Shown here: positions 42,515-50,927 of the stretch, one piece after another | Layout: each line of letters opens with the position of its first letter | How positions within the stretch are numbered: the stretch's first letter is position 1 | From: an uncultured Tateyamaria sp. | GTDB taxonomy: Bacteria; Pseudomonadota; Alphaproteobacteria; Rhodobacterales; Rhodobacteraceae | NCBI RefSeq assembly: GCF_947496075.1 | Contig: NZ_CANMBJ010000003.1 | Location: 1 to 64,000 of the forward strand | Length of the DNA: 64,000 nucleotides | Direction: 5' to 3' | Notes under the pieces: generated by a model | Seen by the model: the letters and a program-made list of their open reading frames with translations, nothing else | What the model was told of the DNA's origin: nothing | Databases searched by the model: none | Made by a program: the position numbers and the translations under genes

Positions 42515-43669
42515 ATGAACGCAGCGCACTCTCAACATCCTCTTATGGACACCGATTGGTGGTCTGTGCTGACGGTAACAATTGGGATTACGGTCTTCGC
42601 GATAGCTCAAGGTTTGACCTATCCGCTGATTTCATTGCTGTTGGCTGAGCGCGGCGCGTTGGAGACCATCGTCGGGCTGAACGCCGCCGCGTTCATGTTG
42701 GGTCTTGCGGTCTCTGTGTTGGTTGTTCCAGCGCTGACGCGGCATCTGCGGGCGGGTCAGGTCATCGTTGCCGGTCTCGCGGGCGCAGCCCTCACGCTCA
42801 TTGGCTTCGCCGTCTCCGACAGCTTGGCGGTCTGGTTTGCGCTGCGTTTCGCACTCGGATTTTGCGTCAATGCCATCTACGTTTTTGGGGAGGCTTGGCT
42901 CAACGCCGCAAGTGCCGACAAGGTGCGGGGTCGTGTGGCAGGTGTATACAGCGCTGGCATGACCTTGGGCTTCGTGATTGGTCCGCTTGCCATACCCCTG
43001 TTTGGCACCGAGGATGGCCTGGCCTTCGCGGCCTGCGCAGTCCTGATTTCGCTGGCGGCGTTCGGGCTTGGCATCATGTCCCGAAGGGCGAGAGTTGAGC
43101 CGGAAAAGCTAGAGCTTGCGGACTTGCCCCGATTTGCCCGTGCTGCTCCGTTGTTGATACTTCTCGTGCTGGCATTTGGCTTCGTGGACGCGACCGTCCT
43201 CTCGCTCGCGCCGCTGCATATGGTCGAGGGCGGTGCAACCACGGCGGCTGCAGCGACATTCATTGCTGTGATGCATCTTGGCATGATCATGGCCCAACCG
43301 GCCCTTGGAGTTTTGCTTGACCGAATGGATCGCTGGCACGTGGCTATTGGCTGTCTCGCTGCGACAGGTGTCATCTTCGGCGTGCTCATATTTTTGCCTG
43401 CAACGGGCATGCTGATCTGGCCTCTCGGCGCTCTCGGCGGCGCAGCCTTCTTTGGCATTTACACGAGTGCGTTGGCAATTCTCGGGCAGGAGCACAAAGG
43501 ACCGATGCTGGTCGCAGGCGCGTCGGCGTTTTCATTGGCTTATGCCGCCGGAGGAGTGTTTGGGCCTGCGGCAAACGGCGCACTCGTCGACATCCTACCA
43601 GGTATGACGTTCGCACTCGTGGCTGTTCTCGGTATTGTCGGCGCGCTGATACTGGTTTGGCGGAGGTGA
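42515..43669 (+). CDS. MFS transporter
   Basis: A 384-residue major facilitator with twelve hydrophobic segments. ADKVRGRVAGVYSAGMTLGFVIGPL near residue 133 (in parts) is the loop 4-5 region and GEAWLNAASADKVRGR resembles the YcaD/small solute exporters. It ends without a regulatory tail (LILVWRR). No clear operon partner on the same strand, though it may continue the LinD-like/tautomerase transcript after 198 bp. Substrate unknown; efflux or uptake cannot be told apart. Confidence 0.82.
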   Translation: MNAAHSQHPLMDTDWWSVLTVTIGITVFAIAQGLTYPLISLLLAERGALETIVGLNAAAFMLGLAVSVLVVPALTRHLRAGQVIVAGLAGAALTLIGFAVSDSLAVWFALRFALGFCVNAIYVFGEAWLNAASADKVRGRVAGVYSAGMTLGFVIGPLAIPLFGTEDGLAFAACAVLISLAAFGLGIMSRRARVEPEKLELADLPRFARAAPLLILLVLAFGFVDATVLSLAPLHMVEGGATTAAAATFIAVMHLGMIMAQPALGVLLDRMDRWHVAIGCLAATGVIFGVLIFLPATGMLIWPLGALGGAAFFGIYTSALAILGQEHKGPMLVAGASAFSLAYAAGGVFGPAANGALVDILPGMTFALVAVLGIVGALILVWRR

Positions 43670-43735
43670 AAACCACCCTTGGTGCAGTAGCAGCGAAAGC
43701 CCGGATTGTCCGCGATCTGTAATACTGCACCACCC

Positions 43736-43822
43736 CAGATTTTGCGGATGCAGCGAATGACGGCTATGTGTGCTGCGACCGCAGCATCGGGATTGGGTGG
43801 CGAATGTCTCTTATGGGCCGTC
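43736..43822 (+). repeat. Dispersed intergenic repeat, copy B
   Basis: About 88 bp that align without gaps to copy C at 47247, with roughly 69 identical positions by eye. Shared blocks are CAGATTTTGC, GCAGCGAA, CTGCGACCGCAGCATCG, GAATGTCT and ATGGGCCGT. It sits after the MFS gene and before a convergent gene. Confidence 0.8.
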
Positions 43823-43907
43823 ATCCGAACCGGACGTCGCTTGACACAAATCGTCCATATTGGCTCGCGATTTGATTGTCCTATTGCCATTGGGTGTGGG
43901 AGCCGCC

Positions 43908-44342
43908 CTAAGCCACAAAGGCGATCCATCGACCGGACAGGAGTACGCCGCACCAAATCAAGGCCGAAACAGCCGCGATGACCTTTTGGGCCTTCTGAAG
44001 CCAGTAGATCAGAAAGGCATTTGCTCCCGCTAACGCCAGCAGCCCGAACTTCCAGTAGATCGCCGGGTTTTCGGCGTAGCGCGTTGCCTGGACCGACAGA
44101 AGCAAAGAGCCGGTGAGGGCCGCACCACCGAAGGCTAACAAGGCGGTGTGAGACAGGCGCGAGACCTCATCGTCGACTGCACCGATCTTGAGAATGCGCG
44201 CATCAGCCACAAGGACGGGCACGAGCACAAAGGCGAAGGCCAATATGTGTAGCGCCGAGATTAGGGGATAGATTGGCCCGCCCACCCAGTCTGCGAGCGG
44301 GGAAGTCTCCAGCGCCGCCAGGGCCGGGGTCAGCTCGAACAT
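43908..44342 (-). CDS. Small membrane protein (DUF2214/DUF6644-like)
   Basis: A 144-residue protein with four hydrophobic segments (GGPIYPLISALHILAFAFVLVPVLVAD in parts, ALLAFGGAALTGSLLLSVQA, FGLLALAGANAFLIYWL, VIAAVSALIWCGVLLSG). It contains no cofactor motif except a conserved His after the first segment (ALHILAF). The start at ATG 44342 overlaps the preceding gene by 13 bp, so it is translated with the exported DUF6152-like protein. Family name is tentative; function unknown. Confidence 0.65.
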   Translation of the reverse strand: MFELTPALAALETSPLADWVGGPIYPLISALHILAFAFVLVPVLVADARILKIGAVDDEVSRLSHTALLAFGGAALTGSLLLSVQATRYAENPAIYWKFGLLALAGANAFLIYWLQKAQKVIAAVSALIWCGVLLSGRWIAFVA

Positions 44343-44809
44343 CCGGCCTCTTCCGTCTGCATGCGGCCAACGCGCACAACGGCCTCTCCGTCTGGCAACC
44401 GGATCCATTGACCGCGCAATTGATGCGGCGGGCGGCAATTCTGGAACACGATGGTCGCGATGCGGTCACCCGTCGCGATGCGCCCGTCGAGTCCGAAGAA
44501 CAAACCGACGGGCGGGTACTCGACGTCAATGATCCGGCCACGGTCTTCTTCGCGCACCTCGACGACGTCAGCGAATTCTTCGCCCTGGGGAAGTTCGGTT
44601 GGTGTGCGCAAATCGTCATCAACCTGCAATTCTATCAGGGGGTGCGGACGGCGAAAGCTGGCAGAACGCACGATACCTTCGACGTAGATCGGACGGGCGT
44701 CATCGTAGCGTCCTGTGAAGCCGTGATGAGCGAGTGCTGAACGCGCCGCGAACAACGTGAAGGCGGCGCAGCCTGTCAGCAGGGCAAGGGTTTGGCGTCG
44801 GGATTGCAT
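44330..44809 (-). CDS. Exported DUF6152-like protein
   Basis: A 159-residue protein with a signal peptide (MQSRRQTLALLTGCAAFTLFAARSALA in parts; an Arg pair near the start could permit Tat) and a mature chain opening HHGFTGRYDDARPIYVEGIV, the signature of the DUF6152 group, a small OB-like beta fold. Two Cys (NCRPPH and the C-terminal AGCSS) remain. It heads a two-gene unit with the small membrane protein; the pair recurs in proteobacteria beside redox or copper genes, but no function is known. Confidence 0.7.
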   Translation of the reverse strand: MQSRRQTLALLTGCAAFTLFAARSALAHHGFTGRYDDARPIYVEGIVRSASFRRPHPLIELQVDDDLRTPTELPQGEEFADVVEVREEDRGRIIDVEYPPVGLFFGLDGRIATGDRIATIVFQNCRPPHQLRGQWIRLPDGEAVVRVGRMQTEEAGCSS

Positions 44810-44830
44810 GAATGAAACTCCTCAAAACAG

Positions 44831-44857
44831 GCACGCGCCCTGACGGGAGGCGCGTGC
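44831..44857 (-). terminator. Rho-independent terminator of the beta-propeller gene
   Basis: On the minus strand GCACGCGCC and GGCGCGTGC form a perfect 9-bp stem with a 9-base loop, followed by CTGTTTTGAGG. It lies just after the propeller gene stop and before the next same-strand gene, so it should at least partly separate the two transcripts. Confidence 0.75.
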
Positions 44858-44865
44858 TGTGACGT

Positions 44866-46212
44866 TTAGCGCGCAATCACCATCGAGTGTGCGCCACGGG
44901 CAACTGGCACAGAGTGTTCCGTCTTGACCAGCTGCGTGTTGCCGGGGTCAAGCGGATCGGTCTGGATGCGCCAGAAGTCGATGCTGGAGCCCACGGTTCG
45001 ATCATCGAAATGGTCAAAGTTCGCGACCGCAAGGTAGTTGCTGGAGTTGTCGAACACTGCGGCTTCCGGCAGGACACCGTCATAGTTGAAGGTGCCGATC
45101 TCGGTCAGGTCACCAGTCTCCTGATCAAGCGCGGCCAGTGTTACCGACGAATACCAGGTGATGCGCGCGTCGTCGTAAGGCAGGTAGCTGCGTTCGAGAT
45201 TGGTTGTGGCGACCCAGCGACCATCGGGCGACACGGCAAGACCTTCGGGGGAGACACCTGTCATCACCCGGTCAATCAGTGCGTGGCGTGCTGATCCATC
45301 GTCAGCAACTTCCGCGTTCATTTGCACCGTCAAAAGCTGACCGCGCGGCGCCTCGATCCAGATTCCCGCGATGTCCGGCCCCCAATACAGCGCGTTAGTC
45401 ACAGCGTGGCGGCCATCGGGCGTGAACAGCACGCGGTAAGGTGCGCGATCAATGTCGACCACGTTGCCGAACGGAATGACGCTCAGGTCATCGGCGACAC
45501 GGGCAAACTGCATCGTATTGGCCAACTGGTTGATCCAGACGATCACGTTTTCAGTGGGATGCCAGTCGATATCCATGATGTTGTCTTCGCCGATGGCATA
45601 ACCCGCGATCGTCGGCGAAACTGGATCGCTCAGGCTGCCATCGTCCGCGATGCGAAAGAGCTGCATGGGTGTCTCTGCGCCAGCGCCGCCTTCTATGGAG
45701 TAGCTGACGGCCAGGATGTCACCCGTTGCGTTTACACTTGCAGACAGGGGCCGGGCACCAATCTCAAGGGTTTGCATGATCTCGGGTGTCGCAGGATTTT
45801 CAAGGCTAATGACCGTCAACGTCCTGCCGATGGACATATCACCAAACTGATGGGCTTCGTTATTGTCCGGACGCGGAGTGAACGTCTCGACCACGAATGC
45901 GAAGCGGCCGTCGGGTGTGATCTCAACGGCGTTTGGCGGGCCAGCGACGGAGTTGGACGCGAAAACCTCTGCCGCCACCCAATCGCGCGGATCACCATCA
46001 AGCGGGATGACCGCGAGGGTGTCGCTGCCCTCTCGGGGGCCAAGCATGCCGTTGACATAGGCCGAAGGCAGCATGTCTGCATCCTGAACCGAAACGAGAT
46101 AGCGGCCTTCGAAGTCAAGCTGGCCACGGGCATCCCGCGATCCGGCCTCTTGCGCGAAAGCGGGGGCCACCAGGGCCGTGGATACAGTGAGTGTCGTAAG
46201 CAGGGTCTTCAC
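44866..46212 (-). CDS. Exported beta-propeller protein (YncE/lactonase-like)
   Basis: A 448-residue protein. AAAGGAG stands 6 bp before GTG 46212, which opens a Sec signal (VKTLLTTLTVSTALVAPAFA), so this start is preferred to an ATG 23 codons upstream. The mature chain repeats blade-like motifs: NAVEITPDGRFAFVVETFT, RVLFTPDGRHAVTNALYW, GLAVSPDGRWVATTNLE and AVFDNSSNYLAVANFDH, as in seven-bladed YncE or lactonase propellers. No haem or metal signature is present. It is divergent from a LysR-type regulator gene, which probably controls it. Function unknown; a sugar-lactone or alkaloid-type ligand cannot be inferred. Confidence 0.75.
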   Translation of the reverse strand: MKTLLTTLTVSTALVAPAFAQEAGSRDARGQLDFEGRYLVSVQDADMLPSAYVNGMLGPREGSDTLAVIPLDGDPRDWVAAEVFASNSVAGPPNAVEITPDGRFAFVVETFTPRPDNNEAHQFGDMSIGRTLTVISLENPATPEIMQTLEIGARPLSASVNATGDILAVSYSIEGGAGAETPMQLFRIADDGSLSDPVSPTIAGYAIGEDNIMDIDWHPTENVIVWINQLANTMQFARVADDLSVIPFGNVVDIDRAPYRVLFTPDGRHAVTNALYWGPDIAGIWIEAPRGQLLTVQMNAEVADDGSARHALIDRVMTGVSPEGLAVSPDGRWVATTNLERSYLPYDDARITWYSSVTLAALDQETGDLTEIGTFNYDGVLPEAAVFDNSSNYLAVANFDHFDDRTVGSSIDFWRIQTDPLDPGNTQLVKTEHSVPVARGAHSMVIAR

Positions 46213-46268
46213 CTTGATCTCCTTTGTCGGTGTTGCATGCGCTTGATCTGCTCTGATCACGACATAAG

Positions 46269-46333
46269 ATTGATCAATCATCTCAACTTACGATATTGCC
46301 ATCCGACAAGTTTGATAAACGGGAGTTATCAAA
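46269..46333. promoter_or_regulatory. LysR operator region with two inverted repeats
   Basis: TTTGATAA (46311-46318) and TTATCAAA (46326-46333) are perfect 8-bp inverted arms around ACGGGAG, which is the ribosome-binding site of the LysR gene. A second palindrome ATTGATCAAT lies at 46269-46278, nearer the divergent propeller gene. LysR proteins often bind two such sites and repress themselves. Confidence 0.65.
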
Positions 46334-46334
46334 A

Positions 46335-47183
46335 GTGTTTGGTCTGTCCGACTACGAAAGCGTCATTGCCATTGCGGAAGAGGCGCATTTTGGCCGTGCG
46401 GCCCGTCGGTTGAACGTGACGCAACCAGCGCTTTCCTCACGTCTTCGGCGGATCGAAGAAGAGCTTGGCGTGCGCCTGTTTGATAGAGACCGTGGCGGTG
46501 TCAGTGTGACGCCCGCAGGCGAGCAGTTTGTCGAGGGCGCGGAGCGGGTCATCACGGCGGCCGAAGAAACCGCACAATCTGCACGGAATGCCCAGGCCGG
46601 CCTCGGCCAGACGCTCCGCATCGGCATGACGCAGGTTGCCGCGTATCAGATCGTGATCCCAACGCTGGTCAACTTCCGACAGCATCATCTCCATGCACGG
46701 GTAAAACTCTATGAGGGCACGACCGCAGGCCTCGAGAAGCGGCTGGAACAAGGAATGATCGACGTAGCGTTCCTGCACCCACCCTTGCATGCGCCGGACT
46801 TGTCCGAGACGTATCTCCTGTCTACACCTGTGGCCCTGTTCGACGGTGATCCAGACCCCATGTCGCGCAAACCCATGGTGGCGTATCCGCGCGCGGAAGC
46901 CCCGGTCCTTATGGGTGCACTTGCGCGGCAGTCGAACGAAGGAAATGGAGAGTATCCAGCCGCCGAAGCCGACACCATGCTAGGCGCAATCATATTGTCG
47001 CGCGCGGGTTTCGGACCTTTTGCGGCAACAGCCGACTACCCGACGCCGTTTGAAAAAACAGAGCATTGTCTAAGCTCAACCGACACGGGCTTGACACTGG
47101 ATACTTCCATCGCACGCCGGCTGCTCGATAGACGACCAATGGTTGAAACCCTCATCAAGTCAGCCGCGAGCGCGGTTGAGTAG
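46335..47183 (+). CDS. LysR-family transcriptional regulator
   Basis: A 282-residue regulator. The N-terminal helix-turn-helix is DYESVIAIAEEAHFGRAARRLNVTQPALSSRLRRIEEELGVRLFDRD in parts (residues 4-52); the rest is the two-lobed periplasmic-binding-like effector domain, which ends somewhat short. GTG 46335 with GGGAG 9 bp upstream is preferred; a TTG 13 codons earlier would also keep the frame. It is divergent from the propeller gene and likely activates it in response to an unknown small molecule. Confidence 0.85.
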   Translation: MFGLSDYESVIAIAEEAHFGRAARRLNVTQPALSSRLRRIEEELGVRLFDRDRGGVSVTPAGEQFVEGAERVITAAEETAQSARNAQAGLGQTLRIGMTQVAAYQIVIPTLVNFRQHHLHARVKLYEGTTAGLEKRLEQGMIDVAFLHPPLHAPDLSETYLLSTPVALFDGDPDPMSRKPMVAYPRAEAPVLMGALARQSNEGNGEYPAAEADTMLGAIILSRAGFGPFAATADYPTPFEKTEHCLSSTDTGLTLDTSIARRLLDRRPMVETLIKSAASAVE

Positions 47184-47246
47184 CGACCTCTACTGCCGAC
47201 CGACGCTCGACACAGACAGAAGCGAATGAACAATTCTGAGACAACT

Positions 47247-47334
47247 CAGATTTTGCATTTGCAGCGAACGGCGGCAATGCGGACTGCGACCGCAGCATCG
47301 CAAGTGGCTGTTGAATGTCTGCAATGGGCCGTTA
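47247..47334 (+). repeat. Dispersed intergenic repeat, copy C
   Basis: The best-preserved partner of copy B at 43736; gap-free alignment over 88 bp with shared CAGATTTTGC, GCAGCGAA, CTGCGACCGCAGCATCG, GAATGTCT and ATGGGCCGT. It lies between the LysR gene and the acyltransferase gene (47184-47490), where nothing else was identified. Confidence 0.8.
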
Positions 47335-47490
47335 GGGACTGAAGACTGATGTAACGACGTCTTGTTTGCACTGTAGTGCCGCAGGATCGGTGAGAATCGC
47401 CGTACAAACAATCCGCAACTTAGACGGACCGGGGTCATAGGCTCTATTGTTTTCGGTTGGTATTGCCGCTGGGACCAGTCATAGAGAACA

Positions 47491-48366
47491 ATGCTCTCCG
47501 TATCGTTGAAATCAGTTCTACAGCACGCAAGATACTTCCCACTGTGGTCGGCGCTGACCGCTGTGAGGTGGCGCTCGTTTGACTCTCGTTCTGGTGGATT
47601 GGGAACGACATTCAGAGCCGTCATGCGTTGGTTCCCCCCAGCAAGGCGCCGATTTGACCGCGAAGCCAAACGGGTCTTTCCCGATATGAAGCGCAGTACA
47701 CGCGCCAAGCTTGGCCAAGATATGGGCTGGCATATGGGCAGAACGCTGTTCGAGATTTATCATGACGCTGATTTTCAAACCCAACACCATAAGTTCAGGG
47801 TCTCCGGTCCTGGCATGGCTGTTCTCGAAGAGGCTCAAAGGGCTGGCAGGGGAGCGATCATTGTTTCCGGCCATTTTGGACAGTGGGAAGCTATTCGCGC
47901 CGTGATCAAAATACATGGGCTCGAAAGCGGAGCTGTGTATCGGCCACACAAGAACCGCCACTACGAGCGTCGCATTCGTGCTGGAATCGAGGCAGGTGGG
48001 AAGCCGATCTTGGCGACCGGCCGCGTTGGAACCAGAGCCCTTGTGCGGCATTTGCGGAATGGTGGCATTATTTCAATTTTGCTCGATGAAAAATATTCAG
48101 AAGGTGTAAGGATACCGTTTCTCGGGCATGACGCTCTCACATCTCTCTCGGCGGCCCATCTTGCACTGAAATACGATCTGCCCATGATCCCTGCATTTGG
48201 CACCCGCATTGGTGATGGGAACGCATTTCGCGTAGAGTTCGAAGCCCCAATCCCCCACACCGACACCATCCAAATGACGCGTGCTTTCAACGACAGTTTG
48301 TCTGCGCGGATAATGGCGAACCCGGAACAGTGGTACTGGATGTTGAGACGGTGGGATGGTGTTTGA
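47491..48366 (+). CDS. Lauroyl/myristoyl acyltransferase-like protein (LpxL/HtrB family)
   Basis: A 291-residue lysophospholipid-acyltransferase-fold protein. The H-x4-E catalytic motif is SGHFGQWE near residue 134, followed by GAVYRPHKNRHYERRIR and ISILLDEKYSEGVRIPFLGHDALTS in parts, all typical of HtrB/LpxL. It would transfer an acyl chain to lipid A or an ornithine/other amino lipid at the inner membrane. No obvious N-terminal membrane anchor besides a weak hydrophobic patch (YFPLWSALTAV). It stands alone, between a repeat and a gene-free stretch; a plasmid-encoded second copy of an LpxL-type enzyme is possible. Confidence 0.82.
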   Translation: MLSVSLKSVLQHARYFPLWSALTAVRWRSFDSRSGGLGTTFRAVMRWFPPARRRFDREAKRVFPDMKRSTRAKLGQDMGWHMGRTLFEIYHDADFQTQHHKFRVSGPGMAVLEEAQRAGRGAIIVSGHFGQWEAIRAVIKIHGLESGAVYRPHKNRHYERRIRAGIEAGGKPILATGRVGTRALVRHLRNGGIISILLDEKYSEGVRIPFLGHDALTSLSAAHLALKYDLPMIPAFGTRIGDGNAFRVEFEAPIPHTDTIQMTRAFNDSLSARIMANPEQWYWMLRRWDGV

Positions 48367-49534
48367 AGGAGTGCAGTTCGCTAGCCGATCGTCCTAGTTT
48401 GAAGGATGCTGCGCCTTCCACCAATGACCGGTTTGGTGAGGTTGCGCTGCAGCGACGGGTAGCCAGCTGAAGGTCCGCTCGGGGCCGTTATCTTGGCAAA
48501 TCAGATCTAGTTCGTGGGATTCCGCGGTGGCTGCAATGGCACCAAGGAGCTTAGACTTACGAATGCTGCGCCCTAAACTAGTGGCCGCTTTCTTTTCCAA
48601 ATCTACATTAGTTTGTACAAAGGTTTGGGTAGGTACTGAAACGGGTTAGGTTACTCCAACTATCTGCGATGTATCGCTGCACTCCTCCGCGGTCGTCGCG
48701 CGTAGAGGGCACGACGGCGGAGCGCAGGCGTTGGCAACTGCCACAATGCGCTGCGCAGATCGCGAAGAAGCAGGGAGACAAGCCGAGGCAGGAGTCGGAA
48801 AACCTAGCGGCGAGCTCAAACGGTTGCAGTGTCAACGGATGCCGAAGCGCGACTTTGCTATACGTGCCGCCGGTTAGAACCCCATCAGCTATCGAAAAAC
48901 AGTGTCTCCGCCCGTTGGGGTGGACGACAAAAACGGCTGAGCGGTTAGCCTGATCAACGAGGCGCTCTTCAATGTCGCCAGACGGTGTAGATCCCCGATA
49001 TGATGTCTGCAACGACACTCATACCGCCACGCTAGAGGATTTCGGGTTGAGTGACTTGGACTCAAATGGCAACTCTGTTTTTTGCCACCCGGACACGTAG
49101 GGCTTAGAGTGGAAATCGTTCAAAGAGACATCGTTTGCGATGAGATTGCGCTACCCGATGTGTCTCCAATCAGAGCCCGATTTTGCTCACGTTGATCACA
49201 CATACGGGCTGGATACGTCTGGCCGTTTCGTCGGTGCTGTCGAGTCCACGTTCCCGATAGCGCTATGCGGCCATTCTTCATCGAAGCCTTTACGCCAGGC
49301 TACATTTTTTCATCTGTGACCTCTCGTCTTTCAATTTGCAACGCCGCTTGAGTGATGCCGACAACATGTCAGATACAAAAAAAATGAGACTATTGGATAT
49401 GTCGGCGCACTCCGTGTGGTCTGGATTTTGGCGAAATTCGCGTAGCCTTTTCGCTCCGCCACGTTTTGATCTGCAGGCGTCCGGGCGGAATTAAATCAAC
49501 GCTGTAGCCTGTGCCAAAATTTGGGAGGAAAACC
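48367..49534. other. 1.17-kb gene-free stretch
   Basis: No convincing gene was found. The longest minus-strand frame (48608-49018, 136 codons) has no motif, no ribosome-binding site and an unusual composition, and is taken as non-coding or decayed. The right end (49321-49534) is more AT-rich and must contain the promoter of the binding-protein gene. CGTCCGGGCGGAATTAAA at 49478-49495 partly matches CGTCCGGGCAAAATAAAA at 52059-52076 before the AraC gene. Confidence 0.5.
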
Positions 49535-50797
49535 ATGAAAAGATCGTTGATCGCCTCGGTTTCTGCGCTCGCGTTTATGTTGCCCGCAGCCGCCATGGCG
49601 CAGGATGGGACGGTGAAAATCGGCATTCTGGTCGCACTTGAAGGCGCATTTGCCGAAGGCGGTGCGGACGGTGTGCGCAATGTCGAACTTGCGATTCAGC
49701 AAGCAGGAGGCATGGCCGGTGGCATGAAAATCGAAACCGTTGTCGCACCCACGGATACCACGCCCGACACAACCGTGCGCCAGGCGCGCAAGCTGATAGA
49801 ACAGGATGGAGTGGATATAATCCTTGGGCCACTTTCCGGCTCTGAAGGCATTGCGATGCGGGATTACGCCAAGACGGTTCCGGGCAATACGGTGATCAAT
49901 GGCATCTCGGGCGCGCTGGAAACGACCTGGGTGGATCCTGCGGACAACTTCTTTCGCTTCAACCTTGATGGCGCGCAATGGGGTGCAGGTCTTGGATCGT
50001 ATGTTGTGAATGAAAAGGGCTGGACCAAGGTCGCGACGGTCGCGGCGGACTATTCCTTTGGCTACACGAACTTCCTTGGTTTTGCCGTCGATTTCTGCCG
50101 GTCGGGTGGTGAGATTGTTGAACGGTTCTGGGTGCCGCTTGGCTCCTCCGACTTTGGTGGCGTGATTGCAGCGCTGCCCGATGACGTGGACGCGATTTAT
50201 CTGGGTGTGGGTGGCACGGACGCTATCAACTTCCTCAATCAGTATTCGCAGGCGGGGGCCGAAACGAACCTCATCGGCGGTACGATCATGGCGGATCAAA
50301 CGGTTCTGACGTCGCGTGGCCGCGCGAAAGACGCGCTGATCGGTACACCGACATCCGGCCCAATGGCCGATGACAACCCCGATGCGGCTTGGCAGGAATA
50401 CGTTGCTGCCTATCAGGACGCCTTCCCGGAAGGCGAGCGCTTTCCGTCGCCATCGCTCTTTGGCGTTGGTTATTACGTTGCCGCACTTGCGGCGATTGAG
50501 GGTCTGAACGCGGTTGAGGGCGACCTGTCCGATGGTCAGGCAGCCTTTCAGGCGGCACTTTCCAGCATGACGCTGGACACACCGCTGGGTCCCGTCACCT
50601 TGAACGAAAACCGACAGGCAACGGGATCGGTCTTTATCAACGAAGTGGTCGAAGACGGTGAAGGCGGGCTCAAAAACGAGTTCAAGTCGCGCACAGACGA
50701 CGTCAACCAGACCCTTGGGATGACGGTTGAAGAGTTTACGGCGATGGGGCTTCCGTCGCGCGATACACCGGATTGCGCCGCTTTGGGCGGCGGCTGA
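49535..50797 (+). CDS. Branched-chain-type ABC transporter substrate-binding protein
   Basis: A 420-residue periplasmic binding protein with a Sec signal (MKRSLIASVSALAFMLPAAA, cut before QDG). TVKIGILVALEGAFAEGGADGVRNVELAI in parts is the first lobe of the LivJ-like type I fold, and IILGPLSGSEGIAMRDYAKT near 105 is the ligand-loop region. TGGGAGGAAAACC fixes ATG 49535. It presumably feeds the permease operon that starts at 53976, although a dehydrogenase, a regulator and an opposite-strand gene lie between. Ligand unknown; binding proteins of this subgroup bind amino acids as well as aromatic acids. A strong terminator follows it. Confidence 0.87.
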   Translation: MKRSLIASVSALAFMLPAAAMAQDGTVKIGILVALEGAFAEGGADGVRNVELAIQQAGGMAGGMKIETVVAPTDTTPDTTVRQARKLIEQDGVDIILGPLSGSEGIAMRDYAKTVPGNTVINGISGALETTWVDPADNFFRFNLDGAQWGAGLGSYVVNEKGWTKVATVAADYSFGYTNFLGFAVDFCRSGGEIVERFWVPLGSSDFGGVIAALPDDVDAIYLGVGGTDAINFLNQYSQAGAETNLIGGTIMADQTVLTSRGRAKDALIGTPTSGPMADDNPDAAWQEYVAAYQDAFPEGERFPSPSLFGVGYYVAALAAIEGLNAVEGDLSDGQAAFQAALSSMTLDTPLGPVTLNENRQATGSVFINEVVEDGEGGLKNEFKSRTDDVNQTLGMTVEEFTAMGLPSRDTPDCAALGGG

Positions 50798-50824
50798 AAC
50801 CTCGGTTTTAGAAAACTCCCGACT

Positions 50825-50853
50825 GCGGGGCCAAAGACTGTTTTTGGCCCCGC
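50825..50853 (+). terminator. Rho-independent terminator after the binding-protein gene
   Basis: GCGGGGCCAAA and TTTGGCCCCGC form a perfect 11-bp stem with a 7-base loop, followed by CTTTTAAA. It should limit read-through into the dehydrogenase gene. Confidence 0.85.
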
Positions 50854-50927
50854 CTTTTAAAGACCAGACCAAAAACCAACGCTCGCTCTGATCTTGCTCG
50901 AGACAGTTCGCAATGGGGGTACGGCTC

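Noticed and set aside
48608..49018. A 136-codon gene on the minus strand
   Set aside because: No ribosome-binding site, no motif, and odd composition; more likely decayed or non-coding DNA.
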